DNA of 64,000 nt, taken from positions 20,744 through 84,743 of the forward strand of contig CACIXR010000007.1 in NCBI GenBank assembly GCA_902590695.1. The letters are read 5' to 3'. Both the position numbers and the translations under genes were made by a program. Below are positions 50,663-60,093 of the stretch, in pieces. The notes below the pieces were generated by a model. The model was not told the DNA's origin. It saw only the letters and a list, made by a program, of their open reading frames with translations, and did not search any database. This DNA is from an uncultured Alphaproteobacteria bacterium (GTDB lineage Bacteria; Pseudomonadota; Alphaproteobacteria; HIMB59; GCA-002718135). The first letter of the stretch is position 1. Every line of letters begins with the position of its first letter.

Positions 50663-51658
50663 ATGAAAATTATTAAATTGTTTCTTATTACTTTATTTCT
50701 TTTTCCAGTTTCTATGCAAGCTTATGCTGCTCCAACTGGACAAGACCTAGGTGATAAATGGTGTTCAGATGTAAAAATGCATTTCTATGCAGGTGGTCCT
50801 GAAGCAGGAGGTTTTGCTGGAATAGTTGCAGCAGGAGCTATGAATGCTATTAGAGATACTGGAGCTGACGCCGAAATTATATACTCAGAATGGGATTTTG
50901 AAAAAATGGTCCGTCAACTTAGAGAATCAGTTGGACTTGGTGTTGATGCTATTGCAATGATGGGACATCCAGGAGATGAAGCTCTAATGCCTTTAGCAAA
51001 ACAAGCCGCTGAAAAGGGTATTCTAATGACATATCAAAACGTTGATCCATCAGGTGTAAGAGCAAAATTTGGTGGCGGATACGTAGGAGCAAATTTAGCA
51101 ACTCAAGGTAAAGCTCTTGCAAGAGAAGCAATTAGGCAATTTGGTTTCAAAGCTGGAGATCACGCTATAGTAATGGTTCCTATTGGAGATTACGCTAGAG
51201 CTCAAAGAGAAGATGGTGCAAGAATCATATTTGAAGAACACGGAATGACAGTTACTGTTCTTGATGGACAACCAGCTTATGCTTCAGATCCAAATATGAC
51301 TATCCCAGTTTTCTCAGCAGCGTTAAATGCAAATCCTGAAACAAAAGTAATTGTTCACTCTGGAAGTGATGTAATGAATGTTGCAGAAGGTATTGCCAAA
51401 GCTGCTGGTTATGGACCAGGTGAGTTACTTCAAATTGGATTTGATACAAGTCCACAAATTATGTCGGCGTTTGAAAAAGGATATGTTCATCTAACATCTG
51501 ATCAACAACCTTTTCTTCAAGGGTATCTTCCAGTGTTGTCACTTTGTCAAACAGCTGTACTTGGTACTGGTGCAATAAACCAAGATACTGGCGCAGGATT
51601 TGTTGATACAAATAATTATCAAGCTGTTAAAGCTCTTGCTGATGCAGGCTTAAGATAG
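50663..51658 (+). CDS. Ribose-type sugar ABC transporter substrate-binding protein
   Basis: Signal peptide MKIIKLFLITLFLFPVSMQAYA; periplasmic-binding-protein-like fold; ATG 50663 behind GGGAGG. Confidence 0.88.
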   Translation: MKIIKLFLITLFLFPVSMQAYAAPTGQDLGDKWCSDVKMHFYAGGPEAGGFAGIVAAGAMNAIRDTGADAEIIYSEWDFEKMVRQLRESVGLGVDAIAMMGHPGDEALMPLAKQAAEKGILMTYQNVDPSGVRAKFGGGYVGANLATQGKALAREAIRQFGFKAGDHAIVMVPIGDYARAQREDGARIIFEEHGMTVTVLDGQPAYASDPNMTIPVFSAALNANPETKVIVHSGSDVMNVAEGIAKAAGYGPGELLQIGFDTSPQIMSAFEKGYVHLTSDQQPFLQGYLPVLSLCQTAVLGTGAINQDTGAGFVDTNNYQAVKALADAGLR

Positions 51659-51669
51659 GTAAATATATT

Positions 51670-51693
51670 GCTAACCCATTTTAATGGGTTAGC
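51670..51693 (+). terminator. Hairpin between binding-protein and ATPase genes
   Basis: GCTAACCCATT-tt-AATGGGTTAGC, perfect 11-bp stem. Confidence 0.75.
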
Positions 51694-51705
51694 ATTTCAA
51701 ATTAT

Positions 51706-52452
51706 ATGGAAAATATCATTGAATTAGATAATGTTACAAAAAGGTTTGGCGGTATTACTGCTCTAAACAAAGCATCATTAAAAGTAACCAGGGGTGAAGT
51801 GGTAGGTTTAATTGGTGATAATGGTGCAGGTAAATCAACATTAATTAAAACACTAGTAGGTGTATATAGTCCTGACGAAGGTGATATACTAATAAGAGGA
51901 AAAAAAGTAAACGCTTGGAATGCTCTCAAGGCTAGAGAGTCTGGTATAGAAACTGTTTTTCAAGATAGAGCTTTAACTCCACAACAATCGATAGTTAAAA
52001 ATATTTTTATGGGTAAGGAACTTCGATACCCATTTGGTTTTATAAAAGAAAAAGAACAAATTTTTGAAGCAAATAGATTAATAAGAGAAATAGGTTTTAC
52101 ATCAAAATTAATTAATGCTGAATCTCCTGTTGGAAATTTATCCGGAGGTGAAAGACAAGGCGTAGCAATTGCACGGGCAATTTATAATAAAGCAGAATTA
52201 ATTGTTCTTGATGAGCCAACAAATAACTTATCTCTTAATGAAACACAGAAAGTTTTTGATTTTGTCTTAAATGTAAAAAAATCAAATAGATCTGTTCTAT
52301 TTATTGGTCATAATATTTATCATGTATACGACATATCAGATAGATTTGTAATTTTAGATAGAGGAGAAGTCGTTCATAAACTCGATAAGAATGACATATC
52401 TACTCCTGAAGAACTCATGAAAATAATGAGAGATACTATAGGGGCACACTAA
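51706..52452 (+). CDS. Sugar ABC transporter ATP-binding protein (single-cassette)
   Basis: LIGDNGAGKSTLIKTLVG, NLSGGERQGVAIARAIYNKAELIVLDEPTNNLS; 248 aa. Confidence 0.94.
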   Translation: MENIIELDNVTKRFGGITALNKASLKVTRGEVVGLIGDNGAGKSTLIKTLVGVYSPDEGDILIRGKKVNAWNALKARESGIETVFQDRALTPQQSIVKNIFMGKELRYPFGFIKEKEQIFEANRLIREIGFTSKLINAESPVGNLSGGERQGVAIARAIYNKAELIVLDEPTNNLSLNETQKVFDFVLNVKKSNRSVLFIGHNIYHVYDISDRFVILDRGEVVHKLDKNDISTPEELMKIMRDTIGAH

Positions 52453-53426
52453 TGAGTAAAAATAATTCATATTTAAGTAATTACTTCCACAGAAATGGAA
52501 GGGCTTTAGGAAGCATTGGATACTTTGTTCTATTAATGGTAATTTTTTTAATAGGTGCACCAGAAGCTTGGATAAGGCCCAACCTTCATCAATCTGTATT
52601 TGTAATGATGCCTACTTTAATTTTTTTAACTATTCCTTTAGTTTTTCTAGTTGCATCAGGTGAAATAGATCTTTCCTTTGCCTCTACTTACGCTGTAGCA
52701 GCTTATGTTTTTGCTTTACTTGTTAAAAATGGAGTTGATCCAGCTATTTGTTTAGTTCTTGGTATTTTTACTGGAGCAGCTATTGGTGCTCTCGTTGGAA
52801 CATTAATTGTTGTATTTAGACTTTCCTCTCTTGTTGCATCACTTGGAGTATTATTTTTATTGAGAGGTGTAATTCTCTTATTATCTAACAGCAGATCCAT
52901 TACGATTATGGAAGTAGAAAACCACTGGATCTACCCTCTTTTAGTTGGAAATTTTTATGGCTTTCCAATGCAAATTTTTTGGGCAGCAATATTTGTAATT
53001 TTTTGTTACTATTTTTTTAACAAACATGTTTTTGGTATTCATATTCAGCATGTAGGAGATAATTCTGTTAGTGCAGAACAAATGGGTATTAATGTAAATG
53101 CTGTTAAAATAAAAGCTTTTATGTTTGTTGGTGTTGGTGCAGCAATAGGTGGAATATTTACTACTATGATTACGTATACTTTTTTTCCAACTCAAGGTTT
53201 TGGATATTTGTTATTAGCTCTTGCGGCAGTGTTTGTTGGCGGCACCCCTTACTGGGGGGGATTGGGTACAATCATTGGTGCAGTTTTTGGTGTAGGAATA
53301 ATTGCGTATATGGAAATTGGTATAATAGCAATAGGCTGGAGTGGTGAATGGAGACAGTTTTTTAATGGTTTAATTATTCTATTAGCTCTTCTTGGTCATA
53401 GACTACACGGTGAAAGAGTAAGGTAA
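52452..53426 (+). CDS. Ribose-type ABC transporter permease
   Basis: FLVASGEIDLSFAS, GALVGTLIVVFRLSSLVASLGVLFLLRGVILL, GVGAAIGGIF. Confidence 0.93.
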   Translation: MSKNNSYLSNYFHRNGRALGSIGYFVLLMVIFLIGAPEAWIRPNLHQSVFVMMPTLIFLTIPLVFLVASGEIDLSFASTYAVAAYVFALLVKNGVDPAICLVLGIFTGAAIGALVGTLIVVFRLSSLVASLGVLFLLRGVILLLSNSRSITIMEVENHWIYPLLVGNFYGFPMQIFWAAIFVIFCYYFFNKHVFGIHIQHVGDNSVSAEQMGINVNAVKIKAFMFVGVGAAIGGIFTTMITYTFFPTQGFGYLLLALAAVFVGGTPYWGGLGTIIGAVFGVGIIAYMEIGIIAIGWSGEWRQFFNGLIILLALLGHRLHGERVR

Positions 53427-53430
53427 TATA

Positions 53431-54216
53431 ATGGTCAACTTAGTTATTTGGAATGAATTTGTTCACGAACAAGAAGATGAACATGTAAAATCGATTTATC
53501 CAAATGGTATTCATGGTTGTATAAAAGATTTTTTATCTGAAGATAAAAATTTAAATATTAAAACAGCAACTCTTGAAGAAAAAGATCATGGTTTAAGTGA
53601 GGAGTTATTAGAAAAGACTGATGTATTAATTTGGTGGGGTCATAAAGCTCATAAATTGGTTGAAGATAGAATTGTCGATAGAATTCAGCAAAGAGTTTTA
53701 GAAGGAATGGGTCTTTTAGTTTTACATTCTGGACATCATTCTAAAATTTTTAAAAGAATGATGGGAACTACAGCAAATATAAGATGGGCTGAGAGAGGTG
53801 AAAAGGAAAGAATTTGGATATGCAATCCTGGTCATCCCATTGCAGAGGGTCTAGATGAATATTTTGAAATTGAAATGACTGAGATGTATGGAGAACCTTT
53901 TCAAGTTCCAGCACCAGATGAAACAGTATTTGTAAGTTGGTTTGAAGGTGGTGAGGTTTTTAGATCAGGGCTTTGTTATAAAAGAGGTAATGGGAAGATC
54001 TTTTATTTTAGACCAGGGCACGAATCTTATCCTGTTTATTATAATAAAGATGTTCAAAGAGTTATTAGAAACTCTATTCATTGGGTTTGTCCTGAAAAAA
54101 CATCAGGTGTTTGGATTGACAGAATTGCTAAAGGCATAGACAATATGGAAAGAACAACTCCTGTTGAACCAATTGAAACTAAAGGATATCAAGTCGATCA
54201 TAATTATAAAAAATGA
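53431..54216 (+). CDS. ThuA-like (trehalose utilisation) domain protein
   Basis: VNLVIWNEFVHEQEDEHVKSIYPNGIHGCIKDFL, LIWWGHKAHKLV, GLLVLHSGHHSKIFKRMMGT, YFRPGHESYPVYY. Confidence 0.92.
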   Translation: MVNLVIWNEFVHEQEDEHVKSIYPNGIHGCIKDFLSEDKNLNIKTATLEEKDHGLSEELLEKTDVLIWWGHKAHKLVEDRIVDRIQQRVLEGMGLLVLHSGHHSKIFKRMMGTTANIRWAERGEKERIWICNPGHPIAEGLDEYFEIEMTEMYGEPFQVPAPDETVFVSWFEGGEVFRSGLCYKRGNGKIFYFRPGHESYPVYYNKDVQRVIRNSIHWVCPEKTSGVWIDRIAKGIDNMERTTPVEPIETKGYQVDHNYKK

Positions 54217-55280
54217 TTAAAGTTGGCATTGTTGGTACAGGTGGAATAGCTGAATGGCATGCAAGTGCTTTTAAAGATAATAAAGATTCAGACGTTGTTG
54301 CAGCATGTGATGTAAACAATGATAGATTAAATGAGTTTTGTGATAAATTTAATATTGATCATAGATATAATAGTGTCGATGAACTATTAGAAAAATCAGA
54401 TGTTGATGCAATCTCAAATACAACACCAGATGCTTTTCATAAAGAAATATCAATTAAAGCAATAGAAAAAAATAAGCATATTTTTTGTGAAAAACCTCTT
54501 GCTGAAAATCATGCAGACGCACAATTAATGTGCGAGGCACTTAAAGGAAGAAACCTAATTAATATGGTAAATTTTAGTTACCGTAATTCATCTGGCTATC
54601 AAGAACTCTGCAAAATGGTTCAAGAAGGTAAAATTGGAAATGTGATTCACATGGATGCCAATTATAATCAGTCTTGGTTAACTTCAAATTACTGGGGAAA
54701 TTGGAAGGAGCAAGATAAATGGCTATGGAGATTATCTACAAAACATGGAAGCAAGGGTACTTTAGGTGACATTGGTGTACATATATTTGATTTTGCTTCA
54801 CGGCCTATTGGAAAAATCAAAAGACTCAATTCATATCTAAAAACTTTTCACTCAAAGGGTGAAAAAATTAAAGATTATGTATTAGATGCAAATGATACTT
54901 TCTTATCAATGGTAGAATTTGATAATGGAGCAATTGGTACTGTTAATGCCACAAGATTTGCAACTGGTTATTCAAATAGATTGGAATTAAGAATATTTGG
55001 TGACAAAGGTGCTGTTAAGATTGAATTTGATGATCCAATTTCAGAAGGTAACAAATTTATGTATACAAAAGATATTGAAAGAGAATTTAATAGTAAAGAT
55101 GATAAAATAAAATGGGAGGAAATTAAATGCCCTTCTTCCTTAACTAATTTTGAAAGATTTATAGAGTCTATAATGAATAATAATAATCACGAGCCTGATT
55201 TCAAACGAGGAGCAGAAATCCAGAAAGTGCTTGATAGTTGCTATGAAAGTAGTGAAAATGGATGTTGGGTTGAAGTATAG
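54213..55280 (+). CDS. Gfo/Idh/MocA-family oxidoreductase
   Basis: KVGIVGTGGIAEWHASAF, FCEKPLAENHADAQLM, GDIGVHIFDFASR. Confidence 0.94.
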   Translation: MIKVGIVGTGGIAEWHASAFKDNKDSDVVAACDVNNDRLNEFCDKFNIDHRYNSVDELLEKSDVDAISNTTPDAFHKEISIKAIEKNKHIFCEKPLAENHADAQLMCEALKGRNLINMVNFSYRNSSGYQELCKMVQEGKIGNVIHMDANYNQSWLTSNYWGNWKEQDKWLWRLSTKHGSKGTLGDIGVHIFDFASRPIGKIKRLNSYLKTFHSKGEKIKDYVLDANDTFLSMVEFDNGAIGTVNATRFATGYSNRLELRIFGDKGAVKIEFDDPISEGNKFMYTKDIEREFNSKDDKIKWEEIKCPSSLTNFERFIESIMNNNNHEPDFKRGAEIQKVLDSCYESSENGCWVEV

Positions 55281-55339
55281 TGTGTCAAAATAGTTGATTT
55301 TTATCTTTATATTTTCATCAATTTTTTTATAAAAGGTCA

Positions 55340-56335
55340 ATGTCAGAAAAGTTAGATAATGTAGATACTAAATGGTTTAGGGCTGAAATAAGTAAAAAGG
55401 ACTTAAAACTATTATCAAAAAAAAGCGATCTTAAGGGATTACAGCACGTTACTATATATTTCATATTACTATTTTTCTTTGGATACATGTCTGCAGTAAC
55501 TTGGGGAACATGGTGGACTGTATTATGGCTATGGCTTTATGGCGTTTTATTTTACGCAAGTAACCCTATCTGGCACGAATGTGGTCATAGAACAGCTTTC
55601 AAATCAAAATATTTAAATGAAATCTTTTATCAAATAGGTTCTTTTATGACAGACTTTGAGCCTACAAGGTGGACGTGGAGTCATTTTAGACATCATAGCA
55701 ACACTGCTTCAGTAAAAGACCCTCATGATTATGAAGCTGCATTATTCCATCAATATCCAACTCTACAAAATTTTCTTTTCAGCTTTGTACCATTCGCAGA
55801 GTTAATAAAATTTAAAGAATCATGGAAATTTGAAACAATTAAACATGCTATTGGGATTACAACTCCTGTTATGAGAGATTGCATACCCCAAAATGAAATT
55901 TGGAAATGTAGACTTATTTCAAGAATACATGTTACAATATGGATAGCATCTTTTGTAATATCCATTTATTTAATGAATCCGCTTCCAGCTCTTCTAATTT
56001 TCTTTCCTAGGTATTGGGGAAATATTATTGAACTTTTCAATCAAACTCAACATATTGGTCTACCTGAAGATATTAAAGATCACAGATATACAACAAGATC
56101 AGTGCGCTTAAATCCAATTTTTAGTTTTTTATATTGGCATATGGAATATCATGTTGAACACCACATGTTTCCATCTGTGCCATCTTACAATTTACCTAAA
56201 TTAAGTAATTTAATTAAGAATCAATTACCAAAAGCAAATACTAGTTTATTTGATGCATATAAGGAAATTATTCCAGCAATAATTAAACAAAATAAGGATA
56301 ATTCATTTTATATTTCAAAAATTGTGCCATCATAA
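55340..56335 (+). CDS. Membrane fatty acid desaturase-family protein (copy 2)
   Basis: HECGHRTAF, HFRHHSNTA, EYHVEHHMFP; long identical stretches with the 48088 gene. Confidence 0.88.
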   Translation: MSEKLDNVDTKWFRAEISKKDLKLLSKKSDLKGLQHVTIYFILLFFFGYMSAVTWGTWWTVLWLWLYGVLFYASNPIWHECGHRTAFKSKYLNEIFYQIGSFMTDFEPTRWTWSHFRHHSNTASVKDPHDYEAALFHQYPTLQNFLFSFVPFAELIKFKESWKFETIKHAIGITTPVMRDCIPQNEIWKCRLISRIHVTIWIASFVISIYLMNPLPALLIFFPRYWGNIIELFNQTQHIGLPEDIKDHRYTTRSVRLNPIFSFLYWHMEYHVEHHMFPSVPSYNLPKLSNLIKNQLPKANTSLFDAYKEIIPAIIKQNKDNSFYISKIVPS

Positions 56336-56397
56336 GAATAGATAGAAGATTTATATTTGAATTTTTTCTTGAGCAAAATCAACAAAATATAAAACTG

Positions 56398-56452
56398 TTA
56401 TAAATTGACAGTAAATATCAACAATTAGAAAGTTATTATAAATTGACAATAA
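56398..56452 (+). repeat. Two near-identical 17-mers TTATAAATTGACA(G/A)TAA with 38-bp period upstream of the alpha-glucoside-type operon
   Basis: 56398-56414 TTATAAATTGACAGTAA; 56436-56452 TTATAAATTGACAATAA. Confidence 0.8.
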
Positions 56453-56492
56453 CTAATGATGGGATAATTGTTTTTTTAAATTAGGAGGATTA

Positions 56493-57803
56493 ATGAAAAA
56501 CTCAATTAAAAGTCTAGTAGTATTTATTTCTTCATTATTTCTAAGTTTCTCTGCATTTGCTGGAGGACACGCATATACTGGTCCGGATCTAAGTGGACAA
56601 AAAGTAGTTATGTTTGGTCCTTGGTTATCTCCAGAGCAAGAAACAATGAGAGAAGTAGGTGCTATATTTGAAAAAGCTACAGGAGCAACATTTGAATATG
56701 GAGGCTCAGATAGTTTTGAACAACAAGTTATGATCGATCTAAAAGCTGGAAGTGCTGCAGATCTAGTTGTATTTCCACAACCAGGTCTTGCTGCAAATGC
56801 TGCAGCTATGGGAGGATTAGTTCCTCTTGGAGATGATATCAAGCAAATGGTTTTAGACAACTATGCTGCCGGACAATCATGGATTGATCTTTCAACTTAT
56901 GCTGATGAAAATGGTAATGAGCAATTTAATGCTATATTCTTTAGAACTAATGTAAAAAGTTTAGTTTGGTATTCACCTGATAACTTTGAAGATAATGGTT
57001 ATGAAGTACCTTCATCTATGGAAGAGCTTATGACATTAACGGAACAAATGGCATCAGATGGAAATACTCCTTGGTGTATAGGTCTAGGTTCAGGAGCAGC
57101 TACTGGTTGGCCAGCAACTGATTGGATGGAAGACATAATGCTTAGAACTCATTCCCCAGATGTCTATGACATGTGGGTATCAAACGAAATGCCTTTCAAT
57201 GACCCAAGAGTTCTTGAAGCAATGGATTTCTTTGGTTCAATAGCTCTAAACGATAGTTATGTTAATGGTGGATCAAAAGCAGTTGCTACAACTGATTTCA
57301 GAGATGCTCCAAATGGTTTATTTACTTCTCCTGCTGAGTGTATGATGCATCGTCAGGCAAGTTTTATTCCTGCATTCTTTCCTGAAGGTGTTGAAGCTGG
57401 TGTAGATTATGACTTTTTCTACTTTCCTGCGTTTGCTGGAAAAGATTTAGGTACTCCAGTTTTAGGAGCAGGAACATTGGTAGCAGCTACAAATGACAAT
57501 CCTGCAACTATAGAATTCATGAAATTCTTAATGCATCCTGAGCCACACGAATATTGGATGGCTAAGGGAGGTTTCTTAACTCCTCACAAAGGTGTTGATG
57601 GCAGTAAATATGCTAGTGATACTTTTAGAAAACTTGGAGAAATATTAACTGGAGCAACAACTTTTAGATTTGATGCTTCTGATTTAATGCCAGGTGCTAT
57701 TGGAGCTGGAACTTTCTGGACTGGTATGGTTGATTATACCAACGGAAAATCAGCAAAAGATGTTGCTGATGCAATCCAAGACAGTTGGGACGCAATTAAA
57801 TAA
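56493..57803 (+). CDS. Alpha-glucoside-type ABC transporter substrate-binding protein
   Basis: Signal peptide; SBP family 1; gene order SBP-permease-permease-ATPase with AglF/AglG-like permeases. Confidence 0.85.
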   Translation: MKNSIKSLVVFISSLFLSFSAFAGGHAYTGPDLSGQKVVMFGPWLSPEQETMREVGAIFEKATGATFEYGGSDSFEQQVMIDLKAGSAADLVVFPQPGLAANAAAMGGLVPLGDDIKQMVLDNYAAGQSWIDLSTYADENGNEQFNAIFFRTNVKSLVWYSPDNFEDNGYEVPSSMEELMTLTEQMASDGNTPWCIGLGSGAATGWPATDWMEDIMLRTHSPDVYDMWVSNEMPFNDPRVLEAMDFFGSIALNDSYVNGGSKAVATTDFRDAPNGLFTSPAECMMHRQASFIPAFFPEGVEAGVDYDFFYFPAFAGKDLGTPVLGAGTLVAATNDNPATIEFMKFLMHPEPHEYWMAKGGFLTPHKGVDGSKYASDTFRKLGEILTGATTFRFDASDLMPGAIGAGTFWTGMVDYTNGKSAKDVADAIQDSWDAIK

Positions 57804-57815
57804 CTACCTCATTTA

Positions 57816-57852
57816 AACAGGCGGACAATTAACTTGTTCGCCTGTTTTTTTT
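57816..57852 (+). terminator. Strong hairpin plus T tract between binding-protein and permease genes
   Basis: AACAGGCGGACAA-ttaac-TTGTTCGCCTGTT followed by TTTTTT (one G-T wobble). Confidence 0.88.
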
Positions 57853-57868
57853 ATATATTTAATCATTA

Positions 57869-58852
57869 ATGACTATCCTGAATTTATTATTCATTGTTTT
57901 TTTAGGAATATTATTTTTTATCGCTTATTTTCATATCTCAAATTATCTTTTGGATAGTTATGGAGGCAGAAGTGTAAAAAGATATAATTTAGAAAACTCC
58001 ATAAGAGTTATCGTTTTTATAGCTCCAGCATTTATTGTTTTATTTATATTTATTTTATATCCAGTTTTTGAAACTATTAGACTAAGTTTCTATGATAAAT
58101 TTGGCAGAGAATTTGTTGGACTATATAATTATAAATGGGCGGTAAATGATCCTGAATTTAGAAGAAGTATTTTAAATAATCTTGTTTGGTTGCTTGTTGT
58201 TCCAACGTTAAGTACATTTTTTGGTTTAGTTATAGCAAACCTAGCAGATAGAATTTGGTGGGGCTCAATTGCAAAATCAATAATATTTATGCCTATGGCA
58301 ATTTCATTTGTTGGAGCAGGAGTAATTTGGAAGTTTATTTACGAGTATCGAGGACCAGATAATACGCAAATTGGTTTACTCAATTCAATAATAGTTTCAC
58401 TTGGTTATGAACCTCAGGCATGGTTAACAATTCCAATATGGAATAATTTTTTTTTAATGGCAATAATGATTTGGATACAGACTGGACTAGCTCTTGTAAT
58501 ATTTAGTGCAGCTCTGAGAAGTATACCTAAAGAAATGTTGGAAGCTGCAAGAATTGATGGAGCGAGTGAATTAAAAATATTTTTTTCAATTATCATACCC
58601 TATTTAGAACAAACAATTCTTGTCATTTGGACTTTAATAACAATTATTGTTCTAAGAATTTTTGATATTATTTTTGCTATGACCAATGGTGAATGGCAAA
58701 CTGGAGTATTAGCTAATTTAATGTACGATTGGATGTTTAGGGGTGGTGGAGATTCTGGAAGAGGTAGTGTTTTAGCTATTGTTATTATGATTGGGGTAAT
58801 ACCAATCCTAGCTTGGAATTTATACAAACATAGACAGGAGCAAAAAATTTAA
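57869..58852 (+). CDS. Carbohydrate ABC transporter permease (AglF-like)
   Basis: KEMLEAARIDGASELKIFFSIIIPYLEQTILVIWTLI EAA loop. Confidence 0.9.
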   Translation: MTILNLLFIVFLGILFFIAYFHISNYLLDSYGGRSVKRYNLENSIRVIVFIAPAFIVLFIFILYPVFETIRLSFYDKFGREFVGLYNYKWAVNDPEFRRSILNNLVWLLVVPTLSTFFGLVIANLADRIWWGSIAKSIIFMPMAISFVGAGVIWKFIYEYRGPDNTQIGLLNSIIVSLGYEPQAWLTIPIWNNFFLMAIMIWIQTGLALVIFSAALRSIPKEMLEAARIDGASELKIFFSIIIPYLEQTILVIWTLITIIVLRIFDIIFAMTNGEWQTGVLANLMYDWMFRGGGDSGRGSVLAIVIMIGVIPILAWNLYKHRQEQKI

Positions 58853-59991
58853 TGAAGAAAATTTCATTATCATCAATCTTATCACAATTGTTGTTATTGT
58901 TTTTTGTGATTGTATGGATCATTCCGACTTTTGGACTTTTTATAAGCTCTTTAAGAGATAAAGATTTGTTAGCAATAAGTGGCTGGTGGACAGCTTTAAC
59001 TACAACTGAAATTAATGAAATTTATAGAATGTCGGGAATGGAAACTCAAATTGAGGAAGATGGTTATTTTAAAATTAAAGGAACATTATTTGAGGAAAAT
59101 TCGGGTAAAAAAATTGAAAGCTTTGGTATAAATTCTAAAAAAATAAATGAATTCAAGATTGGTGATATTGCTATTTTTAAAGATGAAAGTGAAGTCATAC
59201 TAGATGAAGATGGAAACTATGAATGGAGATCAAAAAGTGAATTTCAAAAGAAAAAAGGAAAAAGATTATTTACTACATCATTAAGCCCACCATCATTTAC
59301 TTTTGAAAATTATAGAGAAGTTTTATTTAAAGAAGGAATTGGAAGAGCATTTATCAATACAATGGCTGTTGCCCTACCTTCTACTTTGATACCATTAATA
59401 ATATGTTCCTTTTTTGCCTATTCCTTAACTTGGATGAGATTTTATGGAAGAGACACTCTTTTAGCGATAATAATTGCTTCTCTTGTTGTTCCTCTTCAAA
59501 TGTCTTTAATACCAATTTTAACAATATATAATGATTTTGGTGCATTATTTGGTGTAGCAGCAAAATCATATCCTGGAGTATGGATGGCACATACTGGTTT
59601 TGGATTAGCTTCGACTACTTTCTTATTGAGAAATTTCTTAAAAAGCTTGCCTAATGAAATGATGGAGGCTGCTAAAGTTGATGGCGCTTCTCATTATGAT
59701 ATTTTTTTACGTATTATTATTCCTTTATCAATACCTGCGTTTGCTTCAATATTCATATTGCAATTTTTATGGTGCTGGAATGATTTATTAGTTGGTTTAG
59801 TATTTTTAGACCAGGTTCCAAGTGAGATAATTTTAACTGCTAAACTAAAAGAATTACTCGGATCAAGAGGGGAAAATTGGGAAATATTAACAACAGGAGC
59901 TTTTGTATCAATGACAGTCCCTTTATTTATCTTTTTCGCCCTACAAAGATATTTTATAAGAGGATTAGTAGCAGGATCAGTTAAGGGCTAG
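58852..59991 (+). CDS. Carbohydrate ABC transporter permease (AglG-like) with inserted soluble segment after TM1
   Basis: NEMMEAAKVDGASHYDIFLRIIIPLSIPAFASIFILQFLWCWNDLLVGLVF; about 120-aa polar insertion after the first TM. Confidence 0.9.
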   Translation: MKKISLSSILSQLLLLFFVIVWIIPTFGLFISSLRDKDLLAISGWWTALTTTEINEIYRMSGMETQIEEDGYFKIKGTLFEENSGKKIESFGINSKKINEFKIGDIAIFKDESEVILDEDGNYEWRSKSEFQKKKGKRLFTTSLSPPSFTFENYREVLFKEGIGRAFINTMAVALPSTLIPLIICSFFAYSLTWMRFYGRDTLLAIIIASLVVPLQMSLIPILTIYNDFGALFGVAAKSYPGVWMAHTGFGLASTTFLLRNFLKSLPNEMMEAAKVDGASHYDIFLRIIIPLSIPAFASIFILQFLWCWNDLLVGLVFLDQVPSEIILTAKLKELLGSRGENWEILTTGAFVSMTVPLFIFFALQRYFIRGLVAGSVKG

Positions 59992-60093
59992 TATTAAAAA
60001 CTATTGATTTTTCCTTTAAATTATCGTTAAATAAACTCATATTTGTATGATGATGTATTCATACACTTGAAAGATCGCTCAAAGGAGGATGAA

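Noticed and set aside
50379-54139. Short alternate-frame ORFs within aldehyde dehydrogenase, SBP, permease and ThuA genes
   Set aside because: All overlap strongly supported CDS in another frame; no independent evidence.
56453-56860. 135-aa minus-strand ORF antisense to the SBP signal peptide region
   Set aside because: Antisense to a clear exported SBP with its own RBS; composition typical of mirror frame.
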